DNA from: an uncultured Anaerolineae bacterium
GTDB taxonomy: Bacteria > Chloroflexota > Anaerolineae > Promineifilales > Promineifilaceae
Length of the DNA: 64,000 bases
Direction of reading: 5' to 3'
Assembly (NCBI GenBank): GCA_905479495.1
Contig: CAJQMR010000011.1
Span: 1-64,000 of the forward strand
Within the stretch, counting starts at the first letter, position 1. Each line of letters opens with the position of its first letter. Positions 1-8,777 of the stretch are shown here, piece by piece. The notes below the pieces were generated by a model, which saw only the letters and a list, made by a program, of their open reading frames with translations, was not told the origin of the DNA and did no database searches. The position numbers and the translations under genes are program-made.

Positions 1-108
1 ACGATAAACAATTTTGTTATTGGTTTGACGCTAAAGTTAGGCTATGCCAATTTACCCGAGGCGCGTCGTGTTTTTGATTGGTCTATGGCTTGTCAACTCA
101 GCCGTTAG
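1..108 (+). CDS. C-terminal tail of a truncated gene, possibly a transposase
   Basis: Frame 1 is open from the window edge to a TAG at 106-108, giving 35 residues that end in RRVFDWSMACQLSR. The composition (aliphatic start, then a basic and aromatic end) resembles the last segment of some DDE transposases, and an insertion sequence follows 175 bases later, so a mobile-element origin is plausible. Nothing catalytic is visible because the gene body lies outside the window. The family is not recognised with certainty. Confidence 0.35.
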   Translation, partial: TINNFVIGLTLKLGYANLPEARRVFDWSMACQLSR

Positions 109-331
109 CTTTTGGGCACTTTTTTAAACACTGAAAAACCCGTTAAGAGGATTCGTTCACTCGCGTGTATAATGGTCGTTTTCTTGCCAAAGCACATTGT
201 CGAAAAGCATTTTTCTCATAACTTAATGCCATCCATCATTTTAACAATTACTCAAAAAAGATTTCAATCTGAGGTTAACGTTGGGTGCGATTAAATCTGG
301 TGTAAAAGAAAATAGGGTTGACAATAAGGGC

Positions 332-670
332 ATGGATAAAAAACATGAGCCCAAACAAGAACAGCCTGACGATTTAACGCGCAAGATGAGCCAATGGCAA
401 CAAGCCCATCCGAAAGCTACTCTGACCGAAATAGAGGAGGCCGTCGAGGCAGAACTGGCTTCACTACGCAAACGCTTAGTCGAAGAAATGGTCCTTGAAA
501 AAGAAGCGGCAACCCAAACCGTGCCAGATTGTCCGCAATGCGGCCAGAAAATGGTCAAAAACGGACGGCGAAAACGAAAATTAGCGAGCAAAGAAGGACA
601 AACGTTAGAACTGAACCGGCAGCAGTGGCGTTGTCTCGATTGTGGAGCAACGCTTTTTCCCCCTGGATAG
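332..670 (+). CDS. ISKra4-family transposase, N-terminal frame
   Basis: This 112-residue frame carries the amino-terminal part of an ISKra4-type transposase. It has a charged helical segment rich in Glu and Lys, followed by a zinc-finger-like CPQCGQKM...CLDCG module. The ATG at 332 is preferred because the alternative TTG at 281 lies outside the inverted repeat. The frame ends at 670, where the second frame continues the same protein in the +1 frame. The join falls in a run reading CTTTTTCCCCCTGG, so the full transposase needs either a +1 slip at the C-run or the loss of one C. Some ISKra4 subgroups are believed to use programmed frameshifting, so this may be a live element. Confidence 0.75.
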   Translation: MDKKHEPKQEQPDDLTRKMSQWQQAHPKATLTEIEEAVEAELASLRKRLVEEMVLEKEAATQTVPDCPQCGQKMVKNGRRKRKLASKEGQTLELNRQQWRCLDCGATLFPPG

Positions 671-1832
671 CGCCTTGGGGCTGCTACGTGGAGCGTACAC
701 ACCGCAGGTGCAAGAGGCCATTACCCGGTTAAGCAGTCGGATGAGCTATGGGGAAGCACATGAGGAACTCAGCTTACTGTGGAAAGTGCAGATTAGTAGA
801 AGCAGCCTGCGGCAGGTGACTCTGCGCCATGGACGCGTCGCCGAAAAGGTGGGCAAGCTGGAAGCAGAGGCACCGCCAGCTACAGCGCAGCCAGAGCAAC
901 TGGTGATGGGTACGGATGGGGCGATGGTCCAGTTAACGACAGGGGAGTGGCGGGAGGTGAAGACCGTGAGCTTTGGCGAGTTTCGCCCGGTTTGGGATGA
1001 CAAACAGCGGAAAGTGGTCACCCGCACCGAGAATATCAGTTATTTTTCTCGGGTGGAAACAGCAAACGAGTTTAGTCGGTCGGCCCTAGTGGAGTGGCAC
1101 CGGCGCGGCGGAGAGAACGCCCAAAGGGTGGTCGCTGTTCAGGATGGGGCACTCTGGATTCAAGCCTTCATCGATTATCATTGTCCCCAAGCGGTGCGGG
1201 TGATTGATTTTGCCCATGCCCAGGCGTATGTAGCCTCTGTCGGGCGAGCCATTCATGGCCCAGAGACAGAGGCTTTCCGGCAATGGTATGCTCGAATGTC
1301 TAAACAGTTAGGTCGCCAACCGCCCCAACGGACCGTCAATGAACTGCGGCTGTTGCAGCGCCAGCATTCTGGCCATCCTGAGGGAGCAGCGATTGAACTA
1401 GCCATTCGCTACCTGGAGAGACGGCTACCGATGATTGATTATCCCCATTTTCGCCAGCAGCAAATCCCGATTGGGTCAGGGAATGTTGAAAGTGGGCACA
1501 AGGTTGTCATGCAGCGCCGGATGAAACAGGCTGGGATGCGCTGGGCCGAGGGAAGTCTCAATCCAATGTTAGCTTTGCGGATGGCGTTGTGTAACGGAAC
1601 CTGGCAAACAAGCTGGCAAGCGATTGTGGCACGGGTGCGCCAGGAGAGATACCCGAATCGTAGGACTCACAAGCAACCGATGGCTCATTCAAAAGAGTCA
1701 CTTGTCGTGACTGAAGCGGATTGTCAACGCATGATGGCCTTAGCCAAACGCATGGCTAAAAAGAAAAGACAGCCTTGGCAAGATAACCGATGGCTGTTTC
1801 CACACCGGGCAAAGCTTATACACAGAAATTAA
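642..1832 (+). CDS. ISKra4-family transposase, catalytic frame
   Basis: This frame holds the DDE catalytic part of the transposase. The first Asp lies in VMGTDGAMVQL, a second in VIDFAHAQAY, and the Glu in the family signature GSGNVESGHK close to the C terminus. The formal start is a GTG at 642, but the natural product is probably a fusion with the upstream frame, because the residues after the overlap (LDSALGLLRGAY) continue the zinc-finger domain without a gap. The frame is intact from the overlap to its stop in the right inverted repeat. The protein would cut and join transposon ends. No accessory gene is present. Confidence 0.8.
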   Translation: MEQRFFPLDSALGLLRGAYTPQVQEAITRLSSRMSYGEAHEELSLLWKVQISRSSLRQVTLRHGRVAEKVGKLEAEAPPATAQPEQLVMGTDGAMVQLTTGEWREVKTVSFGEFRPVWDDKQRKVVTRTENISYFSRVETANEFSRSALVEWHRRGGENAQRVVAVQDGALWIQAFIDYHCPQAVRVIDFAHAQAYVASVGRAIHGPETEAFRQWYARMSKQLGRQPPQRTVNELRLLQRQHSGHPEGAAIELAIRYLERRLPMIDYPHFRQQQIPIGSGNVESGHKVVMQRRMKQAGMRWAEGSLNPMLALRMALCNGTWQTSWQAIVARVRQERYPNRRTHKQPMAHSKESLVVTEADCQRMMALAKRMAKKKRQPWQDNRWLFPHRAKLIHRN

Positions 1833-1849
1833 CCGCACCCGTTAGCGTT

Positions 1850-2199
1850 TGACGCCATTGAAAAGCTTAAGCTTCATCCCTGACCATCATTCGAGTGAAT
1901 GTTTGTTGAAGGTTTCATGTATAGTGTCTTGTGCATTTCGTAACAAAGTTGACCCTGAAAAGATACTACATTATTCTTGCTTTGAGTTAAAACGTGCTCT
2001 AACTAAACTTCGCTCTCAATTTGGTTAAATTCAACAGCTTTCACATACGTGTTGTTAGAATCTTATTTTAATAATTGAAAGACCCTACGGAAATCCAGGG
2101 TTATCCAGTTTTGCATTTTGAGATCTGAAGGATATTTATTAGGGCGTTTTTGATTGGGGACTTTCTTACGATTTTTCACCAATATACTTGGAGGGGTAA
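1850..2199. other. intergenic stretch after the insertion sequence
   Basis: About 350 AT-rich bases without a convincing gene. The only clear signal is the ribosome binding site GGAGGGG at about 2191-2197, just ahead of the ATG at 2200. No terminator hairpin or strong promoter was recognised. Confidence 0.5.
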
Positions 2200-3576
2200 A
2201 TGTACAAAAAGTTTATCGTGATTAGCCTATTTTTCCTTGCTATTGCCCTAATTGTTGGAACTTTAAGACTAGAGCTTTCTACTCATGTTAACGCGCAGGA
2301 AGAAGAACTTCGCCGGTTAGAAATAGATGAATATGTACTTCTTAATAACGATAATCCCTGGTTAGTAGATATTGACCTGAGAAATACTCGTTTAGATCTC
2401 ATTGATTTATCAAACGCCAACCTCAGGTACTCGGATTTTACCAATTCTGAAATGCAATCTGCAAATCTTCAAGAAGCAGAAATTGAAATGGCAAATTTTG
2501 ATGGTACAAATCTTGAAGAAGCGACATTAGACAGAGTAAAAATTTCAAATACTAGTTTTATAGGTGCAGATTTATCCAATTCCAGTTGGATTGATGCAGA
2601 TGTCAGTACAAGCAATTTCACTAATGCAAACCTAAGTGGGGGGATTTTTAGGAAGACGAATTTCTCAGGCTCCGATTTTATAAATGCTACGATTACTGGG
2701 GCAATCTTAGAGGGAGCTAATTTGACTGGTGCTAACTTAAGTGGGTCAAACTTAAGTAATGCAAGCTTAAGTGGCGCAAATTTAGGTGGTGCAGATTTCA
2801 CTGACGCAGAAATAAATCAAAATACTGTATTTAACAATTCTTGCTTTTCTGAATCAACCCGATGGTCTGAAGGTTTTGGACAAATAGAGGCATTAGTGTT
2901 GGGCGCTGAATTTGCAAATTCATGTTCAACAGAAGAATCTTCATCGAATTCGACCCAAAACACATCAATAAATCCATCATACTTAGAAGTAACAAATCCA
3001 CTTTACTTGGCATTTCCAAACCCACTAGCATTTACTGAATCTTCCAATATGACTGTGCAATTATTGAGCACTCTTGACTCATGGAGTTCAACAAATTCCT
3101 CCACTGCTTTTAACGTTCGGATTACACCATTTCCATTTGTAGCAGCTGGAGAAAATAGTCAAACATTTAGAGACCTTGTTCAAAATTCAGGTCAACTGGA
3201 GGATATTCCAAATTATTTTCAAGTAAATTTTGAGAGCTATTACGCAGAATTATATTTACCAGAAGGCAACAATATTTTATCAATTGTTTTTGAAACCATT
3301 GATGGTGCGCGAATCCCCCAATTTGGGGGAGGATGTACCATTATTGTTGGCGATTCGAGTTTTACTGAAAATGTTTTTGACCCAGACACAGCTATTAAAC
3401 TAACCGACAGAGATAATTTTATTGATCAATTTGCTCAAAAGTATCGAACTTTAGCCGGATACGCTTATGATCTCTCTACCGCAAATGTGGCAAATTGTGA
3501 TTGTGATCTAAATGGGTGCGGCTCCGGTTGCCCTGGTACTCTTGGTGGACCGGGTTGTAAGAATCAGGAAGAATAG
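2200..3576 (+). CDS. secreted pentapeptide-repeat protein
   Basis: A 458-residue exported protein. Residues 1-33 form a signal peptide: basic MYKK, then a hydrophobic core, with probable cleavage after HVNA. Residues about 55-215 are pentapeptide repeats of the A(D/N)LXX type (for example NLSGANL), which fold as a right-handed quadrilateral beta-helix. The rest, about 230-458, is Ser/Asn-rich and matches no domain I know. It ends in a Cys/Gly-rich tail (CDCDLNGCGSGCPG) that could form disulfides outside the cell. A strong Shine-Dalgarno GGAGGGG supports the start. It stands alone, convergent with the STAND regulator. The function of the fold here is unknown; the repeats alone do not imply gyrase protection. 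Confidence 0.8.
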   Translation: MYKKFIVISLFFLAIALIVGTLRLELSTHVNAQEEELRRLEIDEYVLLNNDNPWLVDIDLRNTRLDLIDLSNANLRYSDFTNSEMQSANLQEAEIEMANFDGTNLEEATLDRVKISNTSFIGADLSNSSWIDADVSTSNFTNANLSGGIFRKTNFSGSDFINATITGAILEGANLTGANLSGSNLSNASLSGANLGGADFTDAEINQNTVFNNSCFSESTRWSEGFGQIEALVLGAEFANSCSTEESSSNSTQNTSINPSYLEVTNPLYLAFPNPLAFTESSNMTVQLLSTLDSWSSTNSSTAFNVRITPFPFVAAGENSQTFRDLVQNSGQLEDIPNYFQVNFESYYAELYLPEGNNILSIVFETIDGARIPQFGGGCTIIVGDSSFTENVFDPDTAIKLTDRDNFIDQFAQKYRTLAGYAYDLSTANVANCDCDLNGCGSGCPGTLGGPGCKNQEE

Positions 3577-3602
3577 TTATGCTTTCCATACTCTGGGTAA
3601 TC

Positions 3603-6269
3603 TTATGTTAAGTGACGAGACTTCCATGCTTTCACTTTACTTAGTAACACATGACCAGTGCCCTCTAGCACACTAATACTCCGTTCTATGTGATCATGTG
3701 CACGGTTTTTATTTTTGTTTTTTGAGGCAGCTTTAGCCAACCCAAATTGTGCTAATCCAATGATCTCTTTGTTGTTGCTGGCCTTGTCAGCCCATCCTAA
3801 AGCTGCTTCGAATCGTTCCGTGGCATTCTTGATTTCCCCATCGTGCAATTCAACGTGCCCCCAACGCGCCTCGACCAAACCCATAAGCCAATGATTTTCA
3901 ATTTCGTCGGCCACAGCATATGCATATGTCATATGATTACTGGCTTGTTTAAAGTCTCCTTGGTCAGCTGCTGCAATGCCAAGATCCATTAAAATATGCC
4001 CCTCTTTGGCTCGATCTTTAAATTGACGAGCCAATTCTAGGCCTTCCTCTAAATAAAGGATAGCCTCGTTGTGTCGCTCCATTTCACGCAGTAAGTGTCC
4101 AAGATTGGTTATTATTTCCAGTATCCTAGCATTAAACCGATTTGTTCTGGCAATTTGTAAACCATTAAAGTAGTGTTTATAGGCGGCTTCAAGATTGCCA
4201 AGGCTTGTCATGGCTAAACCACGCATATTATTCACACCACAAGCAATGCTTGGAAAATCATGTTCCAATGCAATTTTTAAAGCTTCGGCTAAAAAGGAAT
4301 CCGCCTCTAGATACCGATCACTGATAATCGCTAATCGACCAAGATTGCCTTGGGCCCGGCATAATTCAAGCCAGTTTTCTGTTGATTGCGCGAGTGCTGT
4401 GGCTTCGTGCAAGTATTTTTCAGCGCGTTCGTAATCTCGGTTTTGGCTTGTAATCATGCTTAGATAGGAAAGAAGACTTAATGATTCATCATTTAATGAA
4501 GCTGAACGAGCCAAGTCTAGACCTAGTTCCCAATGAATTGTAGCTAGATCATTTTCATTACGTTTAAAAAGGACAAGTCCAATGTGCCGTTGAACTCTAG
4601 CTTGAGAAGATATAGTCATATCCCGTTCTGCAAGATAATTTAGATATTTCAGTGCTAAATCATAATGACCTTTGACTTCTAAAAAGGGGAAGAAGGCGTC
4701 TAGTAATGACCAAAGCAAATCATCGCGATGGATTAATTCAGCTGCTTCAAGGGCGGTTGATATATTTTCCAATTCAAGGTCCAGTTGGACTTGATCTTCC
4801 ACATTCTCTATAACAAATTGAGTATAGTATTCCACCATTTGCAATTGGCAGGCGGGGTTTAGGGGCTTCATGCGTGCATAATCATTAATTGACTGATGCA
4901 GTGTGTAGCGTTCTTGTCCTGTCGTTTCCAGCAAGCCATGGTCTGACAACTCATCCAAGGCATTGAGTAAATCATCCACACTTGTATCCTCGATTTTTGA
5001 AACAGCTATTGCTGCTTCTTCCGAGAAGCTGTTTGGCTTTGGTGGGAAAAGGGACAATGCGCCTAATACAGTTCGAGCTGTATCATCAATTGCCTCTTCG
5101 GAAACTCCCACAATTGTAATGAGCGATATGGGGGTATTGATAGGGAGGCTAGGGTGTGTTTCAAGATCAAGCACGGGCTGGCTTGTTGATAATTGGAATC
5201 TGTGTTCGGCAGATTGCAATTCCGACAAGGCGACCTGAATCCGTCTTTTGCGCCCTGTAGCCGCCTGAATTCGCAGATGGTTCCCAATAAGCACTAACGC
5301 TAAAGGAAGCCCGCCACTTGCTAGTACAAGTTCTCTTGCTGCGTCTGGTTCCTGATTTACAACTTGGGGAGCCAATTGACGCAATAGTTCAAATGCAAAA
5401 GTTTCTGATAATTCAGTAACTTTAAGTGAATGAGTTCCGGCAAATTTAACAGCAATTCTTGGTTGCCGTGTTGTTAGAACGTGTACACAATCAGGTCCAC
5501 CCAACTTAAAAAGCGACACGGGAGTGCTGTCCCACACATCATCAATGACCAACATTAAACGTTTTTCGCGCAAAATATTATGAATCGCATTTGCCCGTTG
5601 CTTAATCGCTCCCATGCGGTCAATTTCGTCATTAGGTAGACCAACTACTCGCGCCCACTGCCCTAGCTGGTGGAACGTATCGGGATTTCGTCCCAGACCA
5701 ACCCAAAGCACCCCATCTGGAAAACGTTCTCTGACATCTTGATCATGTGCAAGTAAGATTGCTAAGGTTGTTTTGCCTACACCTGGTAAGCCATTGATAG
5801 CGGAGAGGGCAAGATTATGACCCGAAAATAATTGTTCTTTGAGTGTGCTAAGGAGTTCATCCCGCCCAATAATATTATGGGCGGGTAATGAAGGCGTTGT
5901 AAAGATCAATGATTTTGTATCCTGCTCTTTATTATTTATCAGCCACTTATCAGATATTTGAGCCGTCTCATCAGCATTCAACCGACGATAATTACCAAGT
6001 ACAAGCCACTCATTTGCTTCCTCAACAGAATTGATTCCCCCAGAACGGTGAAGAACATTGATTAAACTAACAAGCAAATGGCGAGCATCCTTGTGAATAT
6101 GCCCCTTGCCACGTTCCCAGTCGCTAATAGCCGCTCGTGAGTAAATAATGCCGCTTGTTACCGATAATAGATCAGCCAGGCGATCTTGAGATAACGATCC
6201 ACCATATTGCGCATCGCGAGCATTACGTCGATAAAATCTTAAGCGTTTACCAAAACTCATCTCACTCAT
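3603..6269 (-). CDS. XRE-STAND (NB-ARC) TPR regulator
   Basis: An 888-residue signal-transducing NTPase. Residues 5-75 form an XRE-type helix-turn-helix (SQDRLADLLSV...AISDWERGKG). An NB-ARC domain follows, with a GRDELL entry motif at about 135, Walker A GLPGVGKTT at 160-168, Walker B RLMLVIDDVWD and a GGLPLAL motif. The C-terminal half (about 480-880) is made of TPR-like helical repeats (for example ALEHDFPSIACGVNNMRGLA). STAND proteins of this layout are normally autoinhibited and switch on when a ligand binds the repeats. The N-terminal helix-turn-helix makes this a likely transcription factor. It is divergent from the glycosidase-like gene at 6627 across a region with three palindromes, so that gene is the obvious candidate target. 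A defence role is possible but not shown. Confidence 0.85.
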   Translation of the reverse strand: MSEMSFGKRLRFYRRNARDAQYGGSLSQDRLADLLSVTSGIIYSRAAISDWERGKGHIHKDARHLLVSLINVLHRSGGINSVEEANEWLVLGNYRRLNADETAQISDKWLINNKEQDTKSLIFTTPSLPAHNIIGRDELLSTLKEQLFSGHNLALSAINGLPGVGKTTLAILLAHDQDVRERFPDGVLWVGLGRNPDTFHQLGQWARVVGLPNDEIDRMGAIKQRANAIHNILREKRLMLVIDDVWDSTPVSLFKLGGPDCVHVLTTRQPRIAVKFAGTHSLKVTELSETFAFELLRQLAPQVVNQEPDAARELVLASGGLPLALVLIGNHLRIQAATGRKRRIQVALSELQSAEHRFQLSTSQPVLDLETHPSLPINTPISLITIVGVSEEAIDDTARTVLGALSLFPPKPNSFSEEAAIAVSKIEDTSVDDLLNALDELSDHGLLETTGQERYTLHQSINDYARMKPLNPACQLQMVEYYTQFVIENVEDQVQLDLELENISTALEAAELIHRDDLLWSLLDAFFPFLEVKGHYDLALKYLNYLAERDMTISSQARVQRHIGLVLFKRNENDLATIHWELGLDLARSASLNDESLSLLSYLSMITSQNRDYERAEKYLHEATALAQSTENWLELCRAQGNLGRLAIISDRYLEADSFLAEALKIALEHDFPSIACGVNNMRGLAMTSLGNLEAAYKHYFNGLQIARTNRFNARILEIITNLGHLLREMERHNEAILYLEEGLELARQFKDRAKEGHILMDLGIAAADQGDFKQASNHMTYAYAVADEIENHWLMGLVEARWGHVELHDGEIKNATERFEAALGWADKASNNKEIIGLAQFGLAKAASKNKNKNRAHDHIERSISVLEGTGHVLLSKVKAWKSRHLT

Positions 6270-6626
6270 GACCCGTTTCCCTGGAAATCTTTGTATCGCA
6301 TATCAAATACCGTTGCTTGCAAATTGGCATGCCATGCAATTTTTATTCGGCTTGACAAATTTGTCTGAAAACATGCAGCGGATAGTTACAAATTTCTAGG
6401 AGGTGATCCAAATTTTCGAATGCGGAAAATTTCCGCAAAAGTGCATGTGTTTCTCTGCAGCCGCCAAAACAACTTATCAATATGCTTTATTCAACGCTTA
6501 TCACAAAACAAATGAGAAAAACTATAGTACCACAATTTTTCCATATTCGTGTGAGCAGTTTATCAAAAGTAGGGCTGCCAATCTTGAGCATCGCCCATTG
6601 GATAGTTTTTCAAAAAGGAGAACCAA
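6270..6626. promoter_or_regulatory. divergent control region with palindromes and an extreme Shine-Dalgarno-like sequence
   Basis: This 357-base spacer separates the STAND regulator from the 6627 gene. It holds the palindrome TGGCATGCCA at about 6325-6334 inside a longer AAATTG...CAATTT frame, and GACAAATTTGTC at 6354-6365 overlapping a -35-like TTGACA (6352-6357). It also has AGGAGGTGATCC at 6398-6409, complementary over 12 bases to the usual 16S rRNA 3' end, followed at 6421-6435 by the hairpin GCGGAAAATTTCCGC. The first two are reasonable operators for the helix-turn-helix regulator. The 12-base Shine-Dalgarno-like run has no well-spaced start codon after it, so its role is unclear. Confidence 0.5.
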
Positions 6627-8468
6627 ATGTCAACGAAATTAGGATTACATGTAAATTCCGGTAGCCGAAATGGCTATGGTGATGTTGTAACAGCTTCGCC
6701 AGCCGCTGTCATAGCAGTAGAGGAGGGTGGTGCATTGGTTGAAGCTAAGAAAAACAGCAACGGTCGTACCATTACTATTTTCCGGGAAAAAAAGGTGTTC
6801 GACGATGCCCCACAGGGCATAGATCATATGTCCCCGGAAGAAGCACGTCGGGCGGCAGAAATCTTTTGGCCAAAGCTCAAAGAGGTGTATGCACTAAATC
6901 CGGCAGATTATTACCAGGTTACCAATGAAACAGGCGGTGATAATCCCCAATCCTTAGCAAACATTGTTTCTTTTGAAACACGTTTGATGGAACTGGCAGA
7001 ACAAGATGGTTTAAAATTGGCTGTTGCCAGCCCCGCCGGTGGCTCGCCAGGAGTCTGGAATAATTGGGTGCAATATTTCGTACCTCTTATTCGTCGTGCC
7101 GGGGAGGGCGGGCATATATATTCACGACATGCGTATGGTGGAGTTGTATCTGGCAGTAATGGTTATTTAACTAAAGTTGTAAATGGTAAGGTTCTGCCTG
7201 CCGATGATAATGCAGGCCGCCCATTTCGTGAAGCCAGTTACCTACGCAGTGTAGGAATCCAGACCCCTATGGTCATTACAGAAACGGGGCAAAACGGCGG
7301 CTACCAATTTCCAGGCAGGCAGGCTTTTATGGAAGATGTTGCCCGATATGATCAGCTTTGTATGCAGCATGAAAATATTTGGTCTTTCTGTGTATGGACG
7401 TATGGCGACTACCAAGGACGACCTGCAAACATCGAGGTTGTTTCAAAAGAACTAGCAAATTATTTGCGTAGCAAAAATGGAGCTGTTCGGCCAACATACC
7501 CGACAATCAAAATCCCTTTAAATTCTGTCTCCCCTACCGATGGCACATCGCAAACTCATACACCGGCAACTGCTGCGTCTAATACAGGTAGTGTGAATTT
7601 TGAAGGCGGCCTAAACCTCCGATCTGAGCCCAGCACAAGTAAAGGCAGACAATCTATTATTCGTCTATTGTCGTTGGGCACAAAGATTACCGTGTTGGAA
7701 AATCTTGGCGATTGGCTGTACGTACAGGCTGGCGAGGACACTGGGTATGTTTGGAAAGAGTATGTCACGCTTTCAAATGAAACGCAAACCGTCACGACAA
7801 CTCAAGCACCAGTTACACCAACTGTGAATGGCAGCGGAAATGCATTTGATTTGCTACGTTATCTTCGAGGCGACGGCCGCGCTTATATGGTTCGCTCAAA
7901 ACAAACGGGGAATCAAGAGTTGAAGTTCACAATGCAGGAAAATGACCGTTTCTTCACGTGTAAAGGGGAATACTATTTTGAAGGACAAGGTATCGTTTGC
8001 AATTGGGAAGAAATGTGGGTGGAAGGCGCCTACATCATGCGAGGTACGGATACATCTCCCGATGCAGATCGATATTACGTACAGCGTGAAAACGGCCGTT
8101 ACGGTTCTCGTTGGGTTAAACGAATGATGCGCGTAGGCGAATCAGTGACATCGAACCCATTTGTTCAGTTCTACCTTAAGAAAAATGGGCAAGAACATGC
8201 TGATAACAGCGGACCGGCGGAGACAACCATTACGTTTGTGCGTCACCACAAAACAATCGTTTTCCCGACAGGGATCACTTGTGAAGATGTTATCGAACTG
8301 AAGTGGGTGCAAGGCAATGAAACTTACTATTACATGAAAGACGTTGGGCTAGTCGGTTGGCAAGGACTGCATGATGGACATACGCCTACCTTTAACTCGG
8401 TATCTGAATGGCTGAATAACGATCGAAAGCTTCCTAACCGATTGCAAATTCAACTAACTCCTGCGTAA
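6627..8468 (+). CDS. glycosidase-like protein with SH3b domain
   Basis: A 613-residue protein. Residues about 1-280 look like a (beta/alpha)8 glycosidase-type barrel of clan GH-A character, with an Asn-Glu pair at 100-101 (VTNETGG) as candidate acid/base and a Glu at 219 (VITETGQNGG) as candidate nucleophile. Residues about 324-388 form a bacterial SH3 domain (GLNLRSEPS...YVWKEYV), which usually binds cell-wall or surface polymers. The C-terminal 200 residues are unassigned. There is no obvious signal peptide, which is odd for a wall-active enzyme. AAGGAG precedes the ATG. It is divergent from the XRE-STAND regulator and may be its target. The enzymatic assignment is inference from motif placement only. 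Confidence 0.6.
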   Translation: MSTKLGLHVNSGSRNGYGDVVTASPAAVIAVEEGGALVEAKKNSNGRTITIFREKKVFDDAPQGIDHMSPEEARRAAEIFWPKLKEVYALNPADYYQVTNETGGDNPQSLANIVSFETRLMELAEQDGLKLAVASPAGGSPGVWNNWVQYFVPLIRRAGEGGHIYSRHAYGGVVSGSNGYLTKVVNGKVLPADDNAGRPFREASYLRSVGIQTPMVITETGQNGGYQFPGRQAFMEDVARYDQLCMQHENIWSFCVWTYGDYQGRPANIEVVSKELANYLRSKNGAVRPTYPTIKIPLNSVSPTDGTSQTHTPATAASNTGSVNFEGGLNLRSEPSTSKGRQSIIRLLSLGTKITVLENLGDWLYVQAGEDTGYVWKEYVTLSNETQTVTTTQAPVTPTVNGSGNAFDLLRYLRGDGRAYMVRSKQTGNQELKFTMQENDRFFTCKGEYYFEGQGIVCNWEEMWVEGAYIMRGTDTSPDADRYYVQRENGRYGSRWVKRMMRVGESVTSNPFVQFYLKKNGQEHADNSGPAETTITFVRHHKTIVFPTGITCEDVIELKWVQGNETYYYMKDVGLVGWQGLHDGHTPTFNSVSEWLNNDRKLPNRLQIQLTPA

Positions 8469-8483
8469 TCAGCAATGTTAAAA

Positions 8484-8521
8484 GTGTCACGGTCAATATT
8501 TCGTATGATTGACCGTGACAC
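8484..8521 (+). terminator. long perfect hairpin after the glycosidase-like gene
   Basis: Two perfect 14-base arms (8484-8497 and 8508-8521, GTGTCACGGTCAAT and its complement) enclose a 10-base loop, 15 bases after the stop at 8468. The T-run is poor on the plus strand and slightly better on the minus strand (TTTTAAC). It probably acts as a terminator or RNA-stabilising hairpin. The following 250 bases up to 8777 show nothing else recognisable. Confidence 0.65.
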
Positions 8522-8777
8522 AAAATCTATCTGCCTCAAACGGTAAAACAACTGTTGAGATCATGCAGTTACATTGGGTTATTGATGGATAACGTTCAAG
8601 GTAGTTTTGATTTGTTGACTGAGTAGCTTACATAGTGGAGTCAATTTCAGGTAATAGGTAGTCAACTTTGGTTATTGGTTTACGTGAAAAGATAAGTCTC
8701 ATTTATAAAAGCGAGATTGTAAATAGCGTGGGATCTTAAAAAATATCTAAGGTATCTACAATGTTGAGAAGGTAGTT

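Larger units (their letters stand above)
283..1840 (+). mobile_element. ISKra4-type insertion sequence
   Basis: Imperfect terminal inverted repeats lie at 283-302 and 1821-1840. Read inward, both begin GGGTGCG(A/G)TTAA and agree at 15 of 20 positions. The flanks 274-282 (GTTAACGTT) and 1841-1849 (GTTAGCGTT) match at 8 of 9 bases and look like a slightly diverged target duplication. The element is about 1.56 kb and carries two overlapping transposase frames. The stop codon of the second frame lies inside the right inverted repeat, a compact arrangement usual for insertion sequences. Confidence 0.8.

Noticed and set aside
1..300. Integron-like GTTAGGC/GTTAGC sequences (35-41, 104-110, 274-282, 1841-1849)
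   Set aside because: I looked for attC structures. The matching left cores and paired inner boxes are missing, no integrase is present, and the 274 and 1841 copies are better explained as target duplication of the insertion sequence.
6403..6642. A 79-codon plus-strand frame with GTG start inside the AGGAGGTGATCC run
   Set aside because: Its start lies within the Shine-Dalgarno-like sequence itself, it overlaps the real gene start at 6627, and its composition is not protein-like.
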